A stretch of DNA of 36,055 nucleotides, from the NCBI GenBank assembly GCA_019745975.1, contig JAIESQ010000104.1, forward strand, positions 1-36,055. Reading direction: 5' to 3'. Under the pieces are notes generated by a model, which saw only the letters and a program-made list of their open reading frames with translations, was not told where the DNA came from and searched no databases. Made by a program: the position numbers and the translations under genes. The DNA comes from Pirellulales bacterium. GTDB taxonomy: Bacteria > Planctomycetota > Planctomycetia > Pirellulales > JAEUIK01. Positions 1-8,741 of the stretch are shown one piece after another. The stretch's first letter is position 1. Every line of letters starts with the position of its first letter.

Positions 1-148
1 TCTCGCAACCGCAGCTTGAGGGAAGAGCCGTTTTTCATGGAATACCAGTTACCGACGATTTCTCAGAAAGTGCAGTAGTATATCCAAATTGCTTCCTGCG
101 CAGTAAGCAAATTGACCATACAGACAGTGCCACCAGCGGTGCGTTGAA
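1..148. other. Left edge, no gene recognised
   Basis: These bases lie downstream of the minus-strand cytochrome gene. They contain only very short open frames and no clear hairpin followed by T residues. The composition is more A+T-rich than the neighbouring coding DNA. I see nothing that can be named. Confidence 0.5.
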
Positions 149-3100
149 CTACTTCCCCGCGTCGGCCGGTTTGTTGCGCTGCGATAGCAAGAACGCCAGC
201 AGGTGGCCGAAGTCTTCTTCGGTGACGATATCGGCGACATTGGCCGGCATCGGCGAGAGACCATTGACTTGCCGGTCGTCGATCTCGTCGAGCGGCACGC
301 GGACCTCCTTGCCCTGGTTGTCGGCCAGCACCAGCATGTTCCCTTCGTCGCGCAAAGCCAGGCCGGCCAGCACGCGGCCGTCGGTGGTGACGATTTGAGT
401 GCTGCGGAAGGCCTGATCGACGTTGCGATTGGGATCGAGCACGTCTTCCAGCAAGCGGTCGATGCCGCGGATGCCGACGCCGTCGAGCTCGGGCCCAATC
501 TTGGCGCCTTCGCCAGCTAATCGATGACAGATGGCGCAGTTCTTGGTGAAGATTGCGCGGCCAAGGTTGGCGTCTGGTGTGGCGGTGGTTTGAGCAGCCG
601 ATTGCGCGGCAGAAAAGGCCGCGCGTCGGGCCTCGATCAACTGGGCGAGCCGTTCTTCGCGCGGCGGCAGATCCAGCGTGAGCTTTCCTATTTTGGACTC
701 GATTTCCGGCAGGCCCGCCTGCCGCAACCGCTCGAAGACGGCGCGCTCTTGCAGTAGGCGGGCAGTCGCTTTGCCCTGCTCGACGGCAGCCAGCAGGGCT
801 TCTCCGCCGGTGGGGCTGGCGGCCAGGGCCGTGGCGATTTCGACCGCCAAGCGCTCGGAAGCGGTCGGCAACTGACGGAGCAATTCGGCGCGAGACTCAT
901 CGTTGTTAATGCTCCCCAGGGCGGCGGCCGCTTTCTGGCGCACCGGTAGCGGTTCACCGGCCGCGGCCAATAGTTCGCCCAGCAGCGGAATACTGCGCGG
1001 CCCGTCGATCGCCAGACAGGTGTCGATGGCCAGCGGGCGCAGGTCGGCATGGCCGGCGGTGTTTCGCGCCACTTTGGCGACGGAACCAAAGGCGTCGGCA
1101 ATGCGGAACTCGCGCACCAGGTCGAGCCCTTCGCGAATGCGGTCGACGGCCGATTGTTCGAGCAGTTCGCCGGCCAGCCGCTGGCCCCAGCGCACGAAGC
1201 CGTCGGGCAAGGTGGCGCCGCGCTCGCCGGCGGCCCGCCACAGCGCTTGCACAATCGTGCGCTGCACGGCAGTGTCGGCTCCTTCGAACGACTCGGTGAA
1301 GGCATACAGATCGGCCATCCGCTCATCGGGCAAATAGCGGGCGATGTCGTGCAGGTAAACGCCCAGCGATTCGGCCGGGATGTCGCCGGCGGGCAGCAGC
1401 GTCAGCAGGAAGGCCGCGGACTCGGCATTGCGCACGCCGAGACTTACGTCGGCAATCTTCGCTCTCGCGGCCGGGTCGGACGCCAACAGCGAAGCCAACT
1501 GCGCATACATGCCAGGCACGAGCAACTGATCACGCAGGGCCATGCGCGCCGTGTGAATCAGATGCGTGTCGTTGGGCGGCGTATCGTTCCAAAGCTTTAC
1601 GAGCGGTGCGACATTGTCGACGTGCGGATGCCGGCCCAAGGCGTCGGCCGCCGCGCGGCGCACGAAGGGATCGGGATCGGCGAGTCTCGCGCGGACAAGC
1701 GCGAAGAGGTCCGGCGACGTAATCTTCGACCAGTCGGGCCGCTCAGCGAGCGCCTTGATCAAGTGTACGCGCACCAGGCGATCGGGATCGTCGGCCAGTT
1801 TGGCGATCAGTGGATCGAGCCGCGAGCCGAGACGCTGGAGAATCCACAGGCCATGAGCGCGCTCGGTGGCGGTGGCCTTATCGCTCTGAATCCCCCGCTC
1901 GACGAACGCGGCGACCTCTGCCAAACGATCTGGCGACGCGCGCCGCACCAACTCTTCGGTCGCCTGCACGCGCACGGTGAGATTCGCGTCGCTCAAGCGG
2001 GCCCACAGTTTCTCAGGTGTCAGCTTGCGGAGCGCCGGCACGGCGGCCGGCAGCGGCGCTTGGCCGTCGGTCCCGCGATACACGACGCGCCAGATGCGGC
2101 CGTGTCGGTTCTCACGCCCCGGATGCGTGAGCGGCACTTCATAGTGGCCGATGATGCGGCTGTAAAAATCGGCAATCCAGAGCGCCCCGTCGGGGCCCAG
2201 CCGGATATCGACCGGGCGGAACCAGGGATCGTCGCAAGCGATAAAGTCAGGCTGCTCCTGGCACCAGTAGGTCGAGCCACGCCGCTCGAGCCGATCGTGG
2301 TTGACGCGCCCCGTGACCGGGTTGCCGATGAACACGGTGTCGCGCCACTCAGCGGGGAAGTGATCGGCCGCGTAGTATACAACGCCGCAGATGCCGGTCG
2401 AGCCATGCAGATGATCGAGCATGCGCGGGCCGAAACCGAGCCCATCGTGCGGCTTGCCGAAGCTCTCGTAGTACGCGCCGCGCAACAGTTGCGTGATCGG
2501 CATCGTGTGGCAATCGGCCGAGTAGAGATTGCCCAGCGGATCGAAGTCGGTGCCGAAGGGGTTGACCTGCCCGTGCGTCCACTGCTCGATATGCGAGCCA
2601 TCGGCCCGCAGGCGGTAGGTATTGCCCGAGTGGAGCGTGATCGCCTGGCCGTCGCGGCCGGAGATCGTCGAGTCGTTGGCGAAGCCGTGGCAGCCGTAGA
2701 TCCAGCCGTCGATCCAGGTGCGGTAGCTGCTGCTCATGCCGTGCGTGTCGCGGAAGCCGACGCTCTTGTAGAACACGTCGCGCGAGTCGGCGCGGTCGTC
2801 GCCGTCGGCGTCGGGGGCGAAGCAGATATTCGGAATGCTGTAGACGAGCACACCGCCGGCGAGGTTCGTCAGGCCGATGGGGATGTTCAAGCCGTCGAGA
2901 TAAGTGTGTACGTGCTGCGCGAAGCCGTCGGCGGCGAAGTCTTCCAGGATCAGGACGCGGTCGCGCGGCGTGGTTCCTGCTTTGGCACCAAACGGATACT
3001 CGATCGACTGCGTGACGAACAGCCGGCCGCGATCGTCGAAGCTCAGGTTCATCGGCTTGGTGACTTGCGGCTCGCTGGCCACGAGCTGGATTTCGAAGCC

Positions 3101-3241
3101 GGGGGGCAAGTGAAAGCGGCGCTGCTGCTCGACGGCCGACAACGGCTCGGTCTTGGCGACGAGGTCTTGGGCATAGGCGGTGGCCTTAATGCCAGCCACA
3201 ATCGAGCAGGAGAGAACCAAGAGAGACCAACGAAGCAGCAT
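149..3241 (-). CDS. PVC-type CxxCH heme protein with propeller-like and HEAT-repeat domains
   Basis: This 1030-residue protein begins with a signal peptide (about residues 1-25, ending TAYAQ), so it should act in the periplasm or at the membrane. Residues of about 40-390 resemble the 'membrane-bound dehydrogenase' domain of planctomycete and verrucomicrobial proteins, a sugar-dehydrogenase-like beta-propeller (PPGFEIQLVASEP near the start). Residues of about 400-860 are alpha-helical HEAT-type repeats. The C-terminus carries one c-type heme site, CAICH at residues 902-906, with SPMP near 998 as a candidate distal methionine. Such proteins are abundant in Planctomycetes and are presumed to be periplasmic redox enzymes, but the substrate is unknown. 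The start directly precedes the signal peptide. The gene stands alone, with about 270 bases of repeat-containing spacer before the next gene on the same strand. Confidence 0.93.
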   Translation of the reverse strand: MLLRWSLLVLSCSIVAGIKATAYAQDLVAKTEPLSAVEQQRRFHLPPGFEIQLVASEPQVTKPMNLSFDDRGRLFVTQSIEYPFGAKAGTTPRDRVLILEDFAADGFAQHVHTYLDGLNIPIGLTNLAGGVLVYSIPNICFAPDADGDDRADSRDVFYKSVGFRDTHGMSSSYRTWIDGWIYGCHGFANDSTISGRDGQAITLHSGNTYRLRADGSHIEQWTHGQVNPFGTDFDPLGNLYSADCHTMPITQLLRGAYYESFGKPHDGLGFGPRMLDHLHGSTGICGVVYYAADHFPAEWRDTVFIGNPVTGRVNHDRLERRGSTYWCQEQPDFIACDDPWFRPVDIRLGPDGALWIADFYSRIIGHYEVPLTHPGRENRHGRIWRVVYRGTDGQAPLPAAVPALRKLTPEKLWARLSDANLTVRVQATEELVRRASPDRLAEVAAFVERGIQSDKATATERAHGLWILQRLGSRLDPLIAKLADDPDRLVRVHLIKALAERPDWSKITSPDLFALVRARLADPDPFVRRAAADALGRHPHVDNVAPLVKLWNDTPPNDTHLIHTARMALRDQLLVPGMYAQLASLLASDPAARAKIADVSLGVRNAESAAFLLTLLPAGDIPAESLGVYLHDIARYLPDERMADLYAFTESFEGADTAVQRTIVQALWRAAGERGATLPDGFVRWGQRLAGELLEQSAVDRIREGLDLVREFRIADAFGSVAKVARNTAGHADLRPLAIDTCLAIDGPRSIPLLGELLAAAGEPLPVRQKAAAALGSINNDESRAELLRQLPTASERLAVEIATALAASPTGGEALLAAVEQGKATARLLQERAVFERLRQAGLPEIESKIGKLTLDLPPREERLAQLIEARRAAFSAAQSAAQTTATPDANLGRAIFTKNCAICHRLAGEGAKIGPELDGVGIRGIDRLLEDVLDPNRNVDQAFRSTQIVTTDGRVLAGLALRDEGNMLVLADNQGKEVRVPLDEIDDRQVNGLSPMPANVADIVTEEDFGHLLAFLLSQRNKPADAGK

Positions 3242-3364
3242 GGCAAGCTCTAGGCGGGATCAACGAGGGCAGGTCGCGCGCTGGGCGCAGGCGATTTCGC
3301 ACCAGTTTAGGTAGCGGCTCCCCTGCGAGCAACAAACGGGCGGTCGTGCGAATTGAGCGCCTTG

Positions 3365-3449
3365 GTTAGCCGCGGAGCTTGCTCCGCGCGCCAACGGGTT
3401 CGATGCGGCATCGCGCGAGCTAGCGCGCGGGATAAATCCCGCGGCTAAC
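3365..3449. repeat. Branched palindromic intergenic repeat
   Basis: An outer inverted repeat (TTAGCCGCGG at the left edge, CCGCGGCTAA at the right edge) encloses smaller hairpins: CGGAGCTTGCTCCG, GCGCGAGCTAGCGCGC and GGGATAAATCCC. The whole can fold as a multi-armed cruciform. It lies in the spacer between two minus-strand genes. Similar elements are, from memory, common in planctomycete spacers. No transposase is attached. Confidence 0.7.
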
Positions 3450-3474
3450 AGATGCGGCACCGCACACTGCAAAG

Positions 3475-3491
3475 CACGGGCAGTGCCCGTG
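3475..3491. repeat. Short perfect palindrome downstream of the CehA-like gene
   Basis: CACGGGCA and TGCCCGTG are complementary arms separated by one base. The site starts about 20 bases beyond the stop codon of the 3510-5084 gene, so it could assist transcription termination on the minus strand. No T-run follows, and it may equally be a fragment of a dispersed repeat. Confidence 0.4.
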
Positions 3492-3509
3492 GCACACCAT
3501 CAACCTTGT

Positions 3510-5084
3510 CTATGGCGCGTTGGCTTTCGCGAGTCGCTCGTTCCAGAAGCGCTCGGCTTCGTCGAACAAGGACGCGTCGGCGTCGCTCAGCTTGCCCGAG
3601 GTTTTATCCGCGCGCTCGAGCATCGCGCGGCGCTCCGCCAGCCAGTCGACAAAAAACTGCACCGACGCGCGGCTGATTCGCCGTGGCTCGGCCCCGATCG
3701 AAACGTAATACGGGGCCGACGACGCGAAGCGATAGGTCTTTTCGACATCGGTTACCGCGCGGATCAAGAACCACCCGCTCTGTTCGAATGCGACTTCCGG
3801 CAGGCGACCTTCTTTGGCCCACTCTTCGATCCGCAGCGACTTGTCGAGCTTGCCGTCCTTGACGATCTCCAGATAGCTGATCGGGTCGCGCGTCGAAAGG
3901 GTGAGAAACACTTCGAGCCGCACCGGCTCGCCGTCGGGCGAGGTGAAGACGTGCCCTGGCGGCTTGCCGTTCACATCGAGCCGAATTACAGGTCCGTTGG
4001 TGACAATCACCTGACCGGCGCGAAACGCTTCCCACCAGGCGGCGGGCTCCAGCTCGCGGCCGGCGTAGACGTACATGCGGTTGTAGCCGATCGGGTTGGG
4101 AGCATCGCCCGATCCGCTACCGGCCGAGGGAGGTATCTGCAAGCCGGCATTGATCACGTGATAGTAGATCTGCTGCGACCAAAGCCCGTTGCCCCAGGGA
4201 GCGCGAAGTTGCTGGGCGTCGCGGCGGCGACCATCTCCTTCGTTGGGGCGCGTCGTCTCGCGGCCCAGATAGTCGTGACACAGCTCGATCGAATCGACGC
4301 AGCCCAGGGCCAGCGCCACCGGCAGGTCCCAAGAGAACGGATGGGCGACGTCGATCCAAGTCTTTTCGGAATCGCGTGCGCGCTTCAGCAGTCCCAACAC
4401 CGAGAGCCCGTCATCGGCGCCCGTGAGCTCTTCGGGGCGCGCGAAGTTCAGATACAAGATGTCGTTGCCGGCGCGGCGGTCTTGGCCGACCAGCGGGATG
4501 TAGAAGCGTCCACCGCCAAGCGCGACGGTATCGGTAGTGGCGTCGATCTTCGCCGAGGGGACCGCAGGATTCTTCGCAGTGGCAGCCTTCTTCGCGCCCA
4601 GCTTCCAATCGACGACGCCGGCCACGTGCAGGTCGTCGGCCTGCATCAACAATTCGAGATCACGCACTTCGCGCTGCACGTTCAAATCGCTCGACCACCA
4701 GCCCTTGGCGGCCATGTCGACGGCCCGCTTAAGGGTAACGGTCTTGGTGTCGTCGGCGTGGTCTTCGATGACGAAGTAGCCCGACTGTGTCGTGTACTCG
4801 GGGCCGCGTTCGATCTCGAAGGTGTACTGCCCTTTGGGGAGCTTCAGCACGATGTCGCCGGCAAAGGCGACGTGATCGTGGAAGTAGGCCCCGCCTTTAA
4901 TTGGTCGTGAACGCCCGGCGGGGTTCTTCAAGTGCAACCGGCAGGGGAGCAGCTCGCCAGTTTTTTCGTCGGTGACGGTCAGTCGCAATTGGCCGCCGCT
5001 GGCCACGGCGAACCTGATCGGTGCAACTGCCGCAATTAGAACCAAGGCAGCGACGAATCGGGAACTCCGGATGCAGGTGAACAT
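3510..5084 (-). CDS. Secreted CehA/McbA-like protein with altered metal site
   Basis: The protein has 524 residues with an N-terminal signal peptide (about 1-28, hydrophobic VAALVLIAAVAPI). Residues of about 30-120 look like a beta-sandwich that would precede the PHP-like hydrolase core. The core resembles the CehA/McbA metallohydrolase family: GWWSSDL near 129-134, ADDLHVAGVVDW near 149-160, an AHPFSWD segment, NRMYVYAGREL and an ITNGP-like VTNGP motif. In that family the first motif is normally DLHVH, and both histidines would bind metal. Here it reads DLNVQ (residues 133-137), so at least this part of the metal site is lost. I infer a non-catalytic or functionally changed paralogue, possibly a carbohydrate- or ligand-binding protein. 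No RBS of note is seen, and the start was chosen from the signal peptide. Confidence 0.8.
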   Translation of the reverse strand: MFTCIRSSRFVAALVLIAAVAPIRFAVASGGQLRLTVTDEKTGELLPCRLHLKNPAGRSRPIKGGAYFHDHVAFAGDIVLKLPKGQYTFEIERGPEYTTQSGYFVIEDHADDTKTVTLKRAVDMAAKGWWSSDLNVQREVRDLELLMQADDLHVAGVVDWKLGAKKAATAKNPAVPSAKIDATTDTVALGGGRFYIPLVGQDRRAGNDILYLNFARPEELTGADDGLSVLGLLKRARDSEKTWIDVAHPFSWDLPVALALGCVDSIELCHDYLGRETTRPNEGDGRRRDAQQLRAPWGNGLWSQQIYYHVINAGLQIPPSAGSGSGDAPNPIGYNRMYVYAGRELEPAAWWEAFRAGQVIVTNGPVIRLDVNGKPPGHVFTSPDGEPVRLEVFLTLSTRDPISYLEIVKDGKLDKSLRIEEWAKEGRLPEVAFEQSGWFLIRAVTDVEKTYRFASSAPYYVSIGAEPRRISRASVQFFVDWLAERRAMLERADKTSGKLSDADASLFDEAERFWNERLAKANAP

Positions 5085-5116
5085 GGCATCGCAAGCGTAG
5101 CTTGCGCGGGTTCACG

Positions 5117-5166
5117 GGCCCTCACCCGGCTGCTGCGCAGCCACCCTCTCCCGCGAGGGGAGCAGG
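5117..5166. repeat. CCCTCACCC-type intergenic hairpin repeat
   Basis: The segment contains the stem-loop GGCTGC-TGC-GCAGCC (5128-5142) followed by a CTCCC/GGGGAG palindrome. Text of this kind (CCCTCACCC..., CCCTCTCCC...) recurs in spacers of many bacterial genomes. It lies between the divergent CehA-like and acyl-CoA dehydrogenase genes, so it is not a terminator for either. Confidence 0.6.
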
Positions 5167-5253
5167 TGCAGGGCGCACAATCGCTTTTCACAGGCGCGGT
5201 CGCTAGAATACGAACCACGTTCTACCGGGTCGCCTGTCTTCTTGCCGTCGTTT

Positions 5254-5261
5254 GAGGGAAG
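5254..5261 (+). promoter_or_regulatory. RBS fixing the acyl-CoA dehydrogenase start
   Basis: GAGGGAAG lies 7 bases before the ATG at 5269. It favours that start over the in-frame TTG at 5242. Confidence 0.7.
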
Positions 5262-5268
5262 TAGCGTC

Positions 5269-6456
5269 ATGTTGCAGAGCGCCACACCATCGTCCGCCAG
5301 CCCGTTCACCGAGGAGCACCAGGCGTTCCGCCAGACGCTGCGGCGGTTCATCGAGAAGGAAGTCAACCCGCACGTCGACAAGTGGGAAGAGGACGAGAAC
5401 TTTCCAGCCCACGAGCTGTTCCCCAAGATGGCGCAGGTCGGTTTCTTCGGCGTCTCGTATCCCGAGGAATACGGCGGGCAGGGGCTCGACTACTGGTACA
5501 ACGTCGTAGTCGTCGAGGAACTGACCAACGTCAACTGCGGTGGCATCCCGATGGCCGTATCGGTGCAAACCGACATGGCCACGCCGGCGCTCAACGAGTT
5601 TGGTTCGCACGAATTGAAGAAAAAGTTCCTCGAGCCGGCCATGCGCGGCCAAATGGTCTGCTCGATCGCGGTCACCGAGCCGGGAGCTGGTTCCGACGTG
5701 GCTTCGATCCAGACCCGCGCGGAGTCGGACGGCGATCACTACCGCATCAATGGCAGTAAGCTCTACATCACCAACGGCACGCAGGCCGACTGGATTTGCT
5801 TGCTGGCGCGCACGGAGCCGGGGACCGGTTACCGCGGCATGTCGCTAATTATCGTGCCGACCAAGACACCGGGCTTTACCGTGAGCCGCAAGCTCAAGAA
5901 GATGGGCAACCACTCGAGCGACACGGCCGAACTGTCGTTCGACAACGTGCGCGTGCCGAAGTCGAACCGCATTGGCGAGGAAGGGATGGGCTTCATCCTG
6001 CAGATGCAGCAATTCCAGAAGGAGCGCTTGGTCAGCGCGCTAATGGCGGCTTGCGGCGCTGAGAAGGTGATCCGGCTGACGATCAGCTACCTCCGCGAAC
6101 GCAAGGCATTTGGCCAGCCGCTGATCGAGAATCAGTGGATCTACTTCCATCTGGCCGAGCTGATCAGTGAGGTCGAACATTTGCGACAGATGAGCTACCA
6201 CTGCGTGCGAAGGCTCGTCGCAGGGGAGGACATGACTCGCGAAGCTTCGATGGCCAAGCTCAAGGCGGGCCGGCTGGTGCGCGAAACGGCCGACTGGTGC
6301 ATGCAGTTCCACGGCGGCATGGGCTACATGGAAGAGTACCCAATCGCCCGCTACTTCCGCGATTCGCGGCTGTTGTCGATCGGCGGCGGGGCCGACGAAG
6401 TGATGTTGGGGATCATCGCCAAGTTCGAGGGCATCCTGCCCGGAAAGAAAAAGTAG
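5269..6456 (+). CDS. Acyl-CoA dehydrogenase
   Basis: This 395-residue FAD-dependent enzyme oxidises an acyl-CoA thioester to the trans-2-enoyl-CoA, passing electrons to an electron-transfer flavoprotein. Its length is standard. Both family signatures are present: VTEPGAGSDV in the first half and QFHGGMGYMEEYPIARYFRD near the C-terminus. The position used as catalytic base in medium- and short-chain enzymes (YEGT) is glycine here (SIGGGADEV). A glutamate sits in QKERL (residue 252), where the long-chain and isovaleryl-CoA dehydrogenases carry theirs. I therefore place it in the LCAD/IVD-like group, though the chain-length or branched substrate cannot be read. No ETF or other beta-oxidation gene is adjacent. 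The gene converges with the pilin pair. Confidence 0.95.
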   Translation: MLQSATPSSASPFTEEHQAFRQTLRRFIEKEVNPHVDKWEEDENFPAHELFPKMAQVGFFGVSYPEEYGGQGLDYWYNVVVVEELTNVNCGGIPMAVSVQTDMATPALNEFGSHELKKKFLEPAMRGQMVCSIAVTEPGAGSDVASIQTRAESDGDHYRINGSKLYITNGTQADWICLLARTEPGTGYRGMSLIIVPTKTPGFTVSRKLKKMGNHSSDTAELSFDNVRVPKSNRIGEEGMGFILQMQQFQKERLVSALMAACGAEKVIRLTISYLRERKAFGQPLIENQWIYFHLAELISEVEHLRQMSYHCVRRLVAGEDMTREASMAKLKAGRLVRETADWCMQFHGGMGYMEEYPIARYFRDSRLLSIGGGADEVMLGIIAKFEGILPGKKK

Positions 6457-6484
6457 CGCCAGTGGATTCGGCGGCTACCGGCCG

Positions 6485-6691
6485 TCAACTGCCCGTGCTG
6501 CCCGACTGGCTGGAGCCGGTCTGCATGGCGTTGCCGGCGTTCTGAAAGGTTTGGGCGGTTCGCAGACCAAGGCAGTTGATCGAGGTGGTGCAGACCCCCA
6601 AGATCAGCGCAAGCACGACGGCATACTCGGTGGAAGTGACTCCGTCCGAGTCGTAGAGCAGTCGTCTCCAAGCGGCCTGGTTGCCACGCAT
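6485..6691 (-). CDS. Flp family type IVb pilin (second of pair)
   Basis: This 68-residue protein has the Flp prepilin layout: a short basic leader, a glycine cleavage site, glutamate at mature position 5 (DGVTSTEYAVV) and one hydrophobic helix (ALILGVCTTSINCLG). The mature form would be assembled through a Tad-type secretion system after prepilin peptidase cleavage. The C-terminal tail is rich in Ser, Gly and Gln. It starts 15 bases after the stop of the upstream pilin gene, so the two are probably co-transcribed. Two cysteines sit in or just after the helix, which is unusual for Flp. The RBS is weak. Confidence 0.85.
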   Translation of the reverse strand: MRGNQAAWRRLLYDSDGVTSTEYAVVLALILGVCTTSINCLGLRTAQTFQNAGNAMQTGSSQSGSTGS

Positions 6692-6706
6692 CGAACCATA
6701 AGTGGG

Positions 6707-6895
6707 TTAGCTGCCAGCCGCCCCGCTGAGCGACGCCGCCGTGCGACTGAAGCTGCTCTTGGTGTTGGTGCCGAACGTCTGGATCGCGGTCAAGCAGACC
6801 AGCAAAATCAAAGCCAGCATGACGGCGTATTCGACGGCGGTTGGCCCGTCTTCGCGCCGCAAGAACTGCTTGATTCGTCGCCAAAGGGGAAACAT
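6707..6895 (-). CDS. Flp family type IVb pilin (first of pair)
   Basis: This 62-residue protein has leader MFPLWRRIKQFLRRED, then glycine followed by PTAVEYAVMLALIL with glutamate at mature position 5, the hallmark of Flp prepilins. The chosen start has a GAGGAA sequence about 9 bases upstream; a longer open frame reaching 6979 lacks such support. It shares the core TxxEYAVxLALIL with the neighbouring pilin, so the two probably arose by duplication. None of the Tad genes (cpa/tad, prepilin peptidase) is in this window. Confidence 0.88.
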   Translation of the reverse strand: MFPLWRRIKQFLRREDGPTAVEYAVMLALILLVCLTAIQTFGTNTKSSFSRTAASLSGAAGS

Positions 6896-7175
6896 GGTCG
6901 GTAGTTCCTCGCCGCTGAACCGCGACTGTGTCCTGTGGTTCGTTTTCCAAAGAGAGGCCCAAGCCCCCGAGGGCTGCACCCATCGAAGCGTAGGTTAAGG
7001 ATTTGCAACGTGTCGGGCGCGCCGCCGAAACTTCGCGCACAGAATCATTGCCATGGGCCGAGGAAAGGTCGCGCTGCCAGCAAAGGCAGCAAAGCCGGCA
7101 CAAGCCGCATGCGCATCGATGCACAACTGACGTCTGGAACCGCCACGCGTTTGGTCGCGGATCGTTGCGGCCGCG

Positions 7176-8540
7176 TTAGAGTTGCTTACGTAATTCGGCC
7201 AGCAGTTGCTCGGCAGCGTCGCGATAGAAGAATGGCACCTGCGCCTTGAGTGCCTGCTCACACCAGTGCCGGGCGTCGACTTTCTTCTTTTGCTCGCTTA
7301 ACAATCTGGCCAGATAGTACGCGGTGTCTGGCGTGATCGAGCCCGTCGATGCAGCCAGGTTCAAGGCACGCTCGGCCCGGTCCAATTGCCCGGCCTTTAC
7401 ATACAGCCAACCCAACGTGGCCGCCGCCTCGGTCACCTGCTGGAACCGCTGGGCATTGTCTTCGGCCAGCGCGAGGCCACGCCGCTGCTTGGCCTGATCT
7501 TCTTGCTCGGCTAGCACCAGTGCGAGCTGATTGCGGGCTGTGAAGCTGTCTGGCGCGGCAAGATAGGCCTGGCTGAACAGCGTCTCGGCCGTGGCGTAGT
7601 CCTTCTTCATGCGGGCGACGAGCCCTAGCACGAGTTTCGCTTCGACCGAATCGGGCGCGATTTGAAGCGCCTCATCGGCCTGCTTCTTGGCTTCGTCGAG
7701 GTTGCCCGTTTCCAAATACCACTCGGCGACACCGACGTGAGCGCGAGGGTCTTGCGGTGCTTCGGACACGGCGAGCTTCATCCAATCGGCTGCCATGGAG
7801 CGGTTCTTTTCGTCATTGCCTGCCAGGTGATAGAGCCGACCCATGGCGATTTCGGCGGCGGGCATTTGCGCGCTCAACTTAGCCGCCAGCTTGAACTCCG
7901 CGTAGGCTTCCTTCGGTTTTTGCAGGTTGAACAGCACCATGGCCAAGCGGCGGTGGAGCACGGCATTCTTGTCGTCGAGCTTCTTCCAGGCCTCGAGATG
8001 ATCGCGCGCCAGCACCCACTGGCCACGAAATTCCGCGACGGCTCCCTGACCAGCCTGACCGCGAATCAACATCCCCTTCTTGCGGACTGACTTTTCGTCC
8101 ATTTTTTCCGCGAGTTGGGCAACCTTGTCGAATAGCATGCCCGCCTCAACGATCCGTCGCTCGCCGAAGGCGAGGTCGCCAAGGACGGCATAGGCCTCGG
8201 GATCGTCAGGATGATCCTGTGCGACTTTCTCGAGTTGGGCGCGCGCCTGTGGCAGTTGGTTGGCCCTCATGAGCAAACGGGCGAACAACAGCCTTGCCGG
8301 TGGGAGCTCGGCGTGTTTGACAACGGCGGTTTCCAGGGACTGCAGCGCCTTGTCCATTTCGCCGGCGCGGAATTGCGCCTCGGCGGCCTCGATTTCCGGG
8401 AAGGGCTTTTCGGGTTCGATAGCCAGTTCGCCGGTAATCGGTTCGGCATGGATCGCGTGATTCCCGAGCGAAATCACCAACGCCAACGCGAGAACGCTTA
8501 GCCCGCGCCACGCGGCAGCACATGGACCTGTGCGCCGCAT
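7176..8540 (-). CDS. Exported TPR-repeat protein
   Basis: The 454-residue protein begins with a signal peptide (hydrophobic LSVLALALVISLG, cleavage near HAIHA). The rest is built from tandem 34-residue TPR units, about ten, for example the segment around RLLFARLLMRANQLPQARAQ and later EAKLVLGLVARMKKDYATAE. TPR arrays mediate protein-protein contacts, so a scaffold or chaperone role in the periplasm is likely; no enzymatic domain is visible. An upstream ATG at 8639 would add 33 residues before the signal peptide, so I chose 8540. It lies downstream of the thioredoxin-fold/CAP-like gene on the same strand with about 200 bases between, so co-transcription is uncertain. Confidence 0.85.
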   Translation of the reverse strand: MRRTGPCAAAWRGLSVLALALVISLGNHAIHAEPITGELAIEPEKPFPEIEAAEAQFRAGEMDKALQSLETAVVKHAELPPARLLFARLLMRANQLPQARAQLEKVAQDHPDDPEAYAVLGDLAFGERRIVEAGMLFDKVAQLAEKMDEKSVRKKGMLIRGQAGQGAVAEFRGQWVLARDHLEAWKKLDDKNAVLHRRLAMVLFNLQKPKEAYAEFKLAAKLSAQMPAAEIAMGRLYHLAGNDEKNRSMAADWMKLAVSEAPQDPRAHVGVAEWYLETGNLDEAKKQADEALQIAPDSVEAKLVLGLVARMKKDYATAETLFSQAYLAAPDSFTARNQLALVLAEQEDQAKQRRGLALAEDNAQRFQQVTEAAATLGWLYVKAGQLDRAERALNLAASTGSITPDTAYYLARLLSEQKKKVDARHWCEQALKAQVPFFYRDAAEQLLAELRKQL

Positions 8541-8741
8541 CCTCACAAGGACCTGACGCACCGAGCATTGGAGAGCACCGCAAAGCACCATGAACGCGTT
8601 TCCCCACGAATGTGAATCGCCACAGAGTCCCATGCGCATGTTGGCAGGACCCGCCGTTCAGTGTGTCAAATCGGCTGGCGATGTCAAATCGCGGGAAGGC
8701 GCACTTTGTGGCCGCTTTGTTGCCGCGCGGGCGGCGCGCCG

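Noticed and set aside
1049-3253. A 734-residue plus-strand open frame
   Set aside because: It is antisense to the PVC-type cytochrome, whose signal peptide, propeller and CxxCH motif are unambiguous. Long antisense frames are expected in this high-G+C DNA; the same applies to 3483-4910, 22308-23417, 27333-28583 and 30384-31877.
3365-3449. CRISPR array or insertion sequence
   Set aside because: The region is a single palindromic unit with no regular direct repeats, no spacers and no transposase frame.
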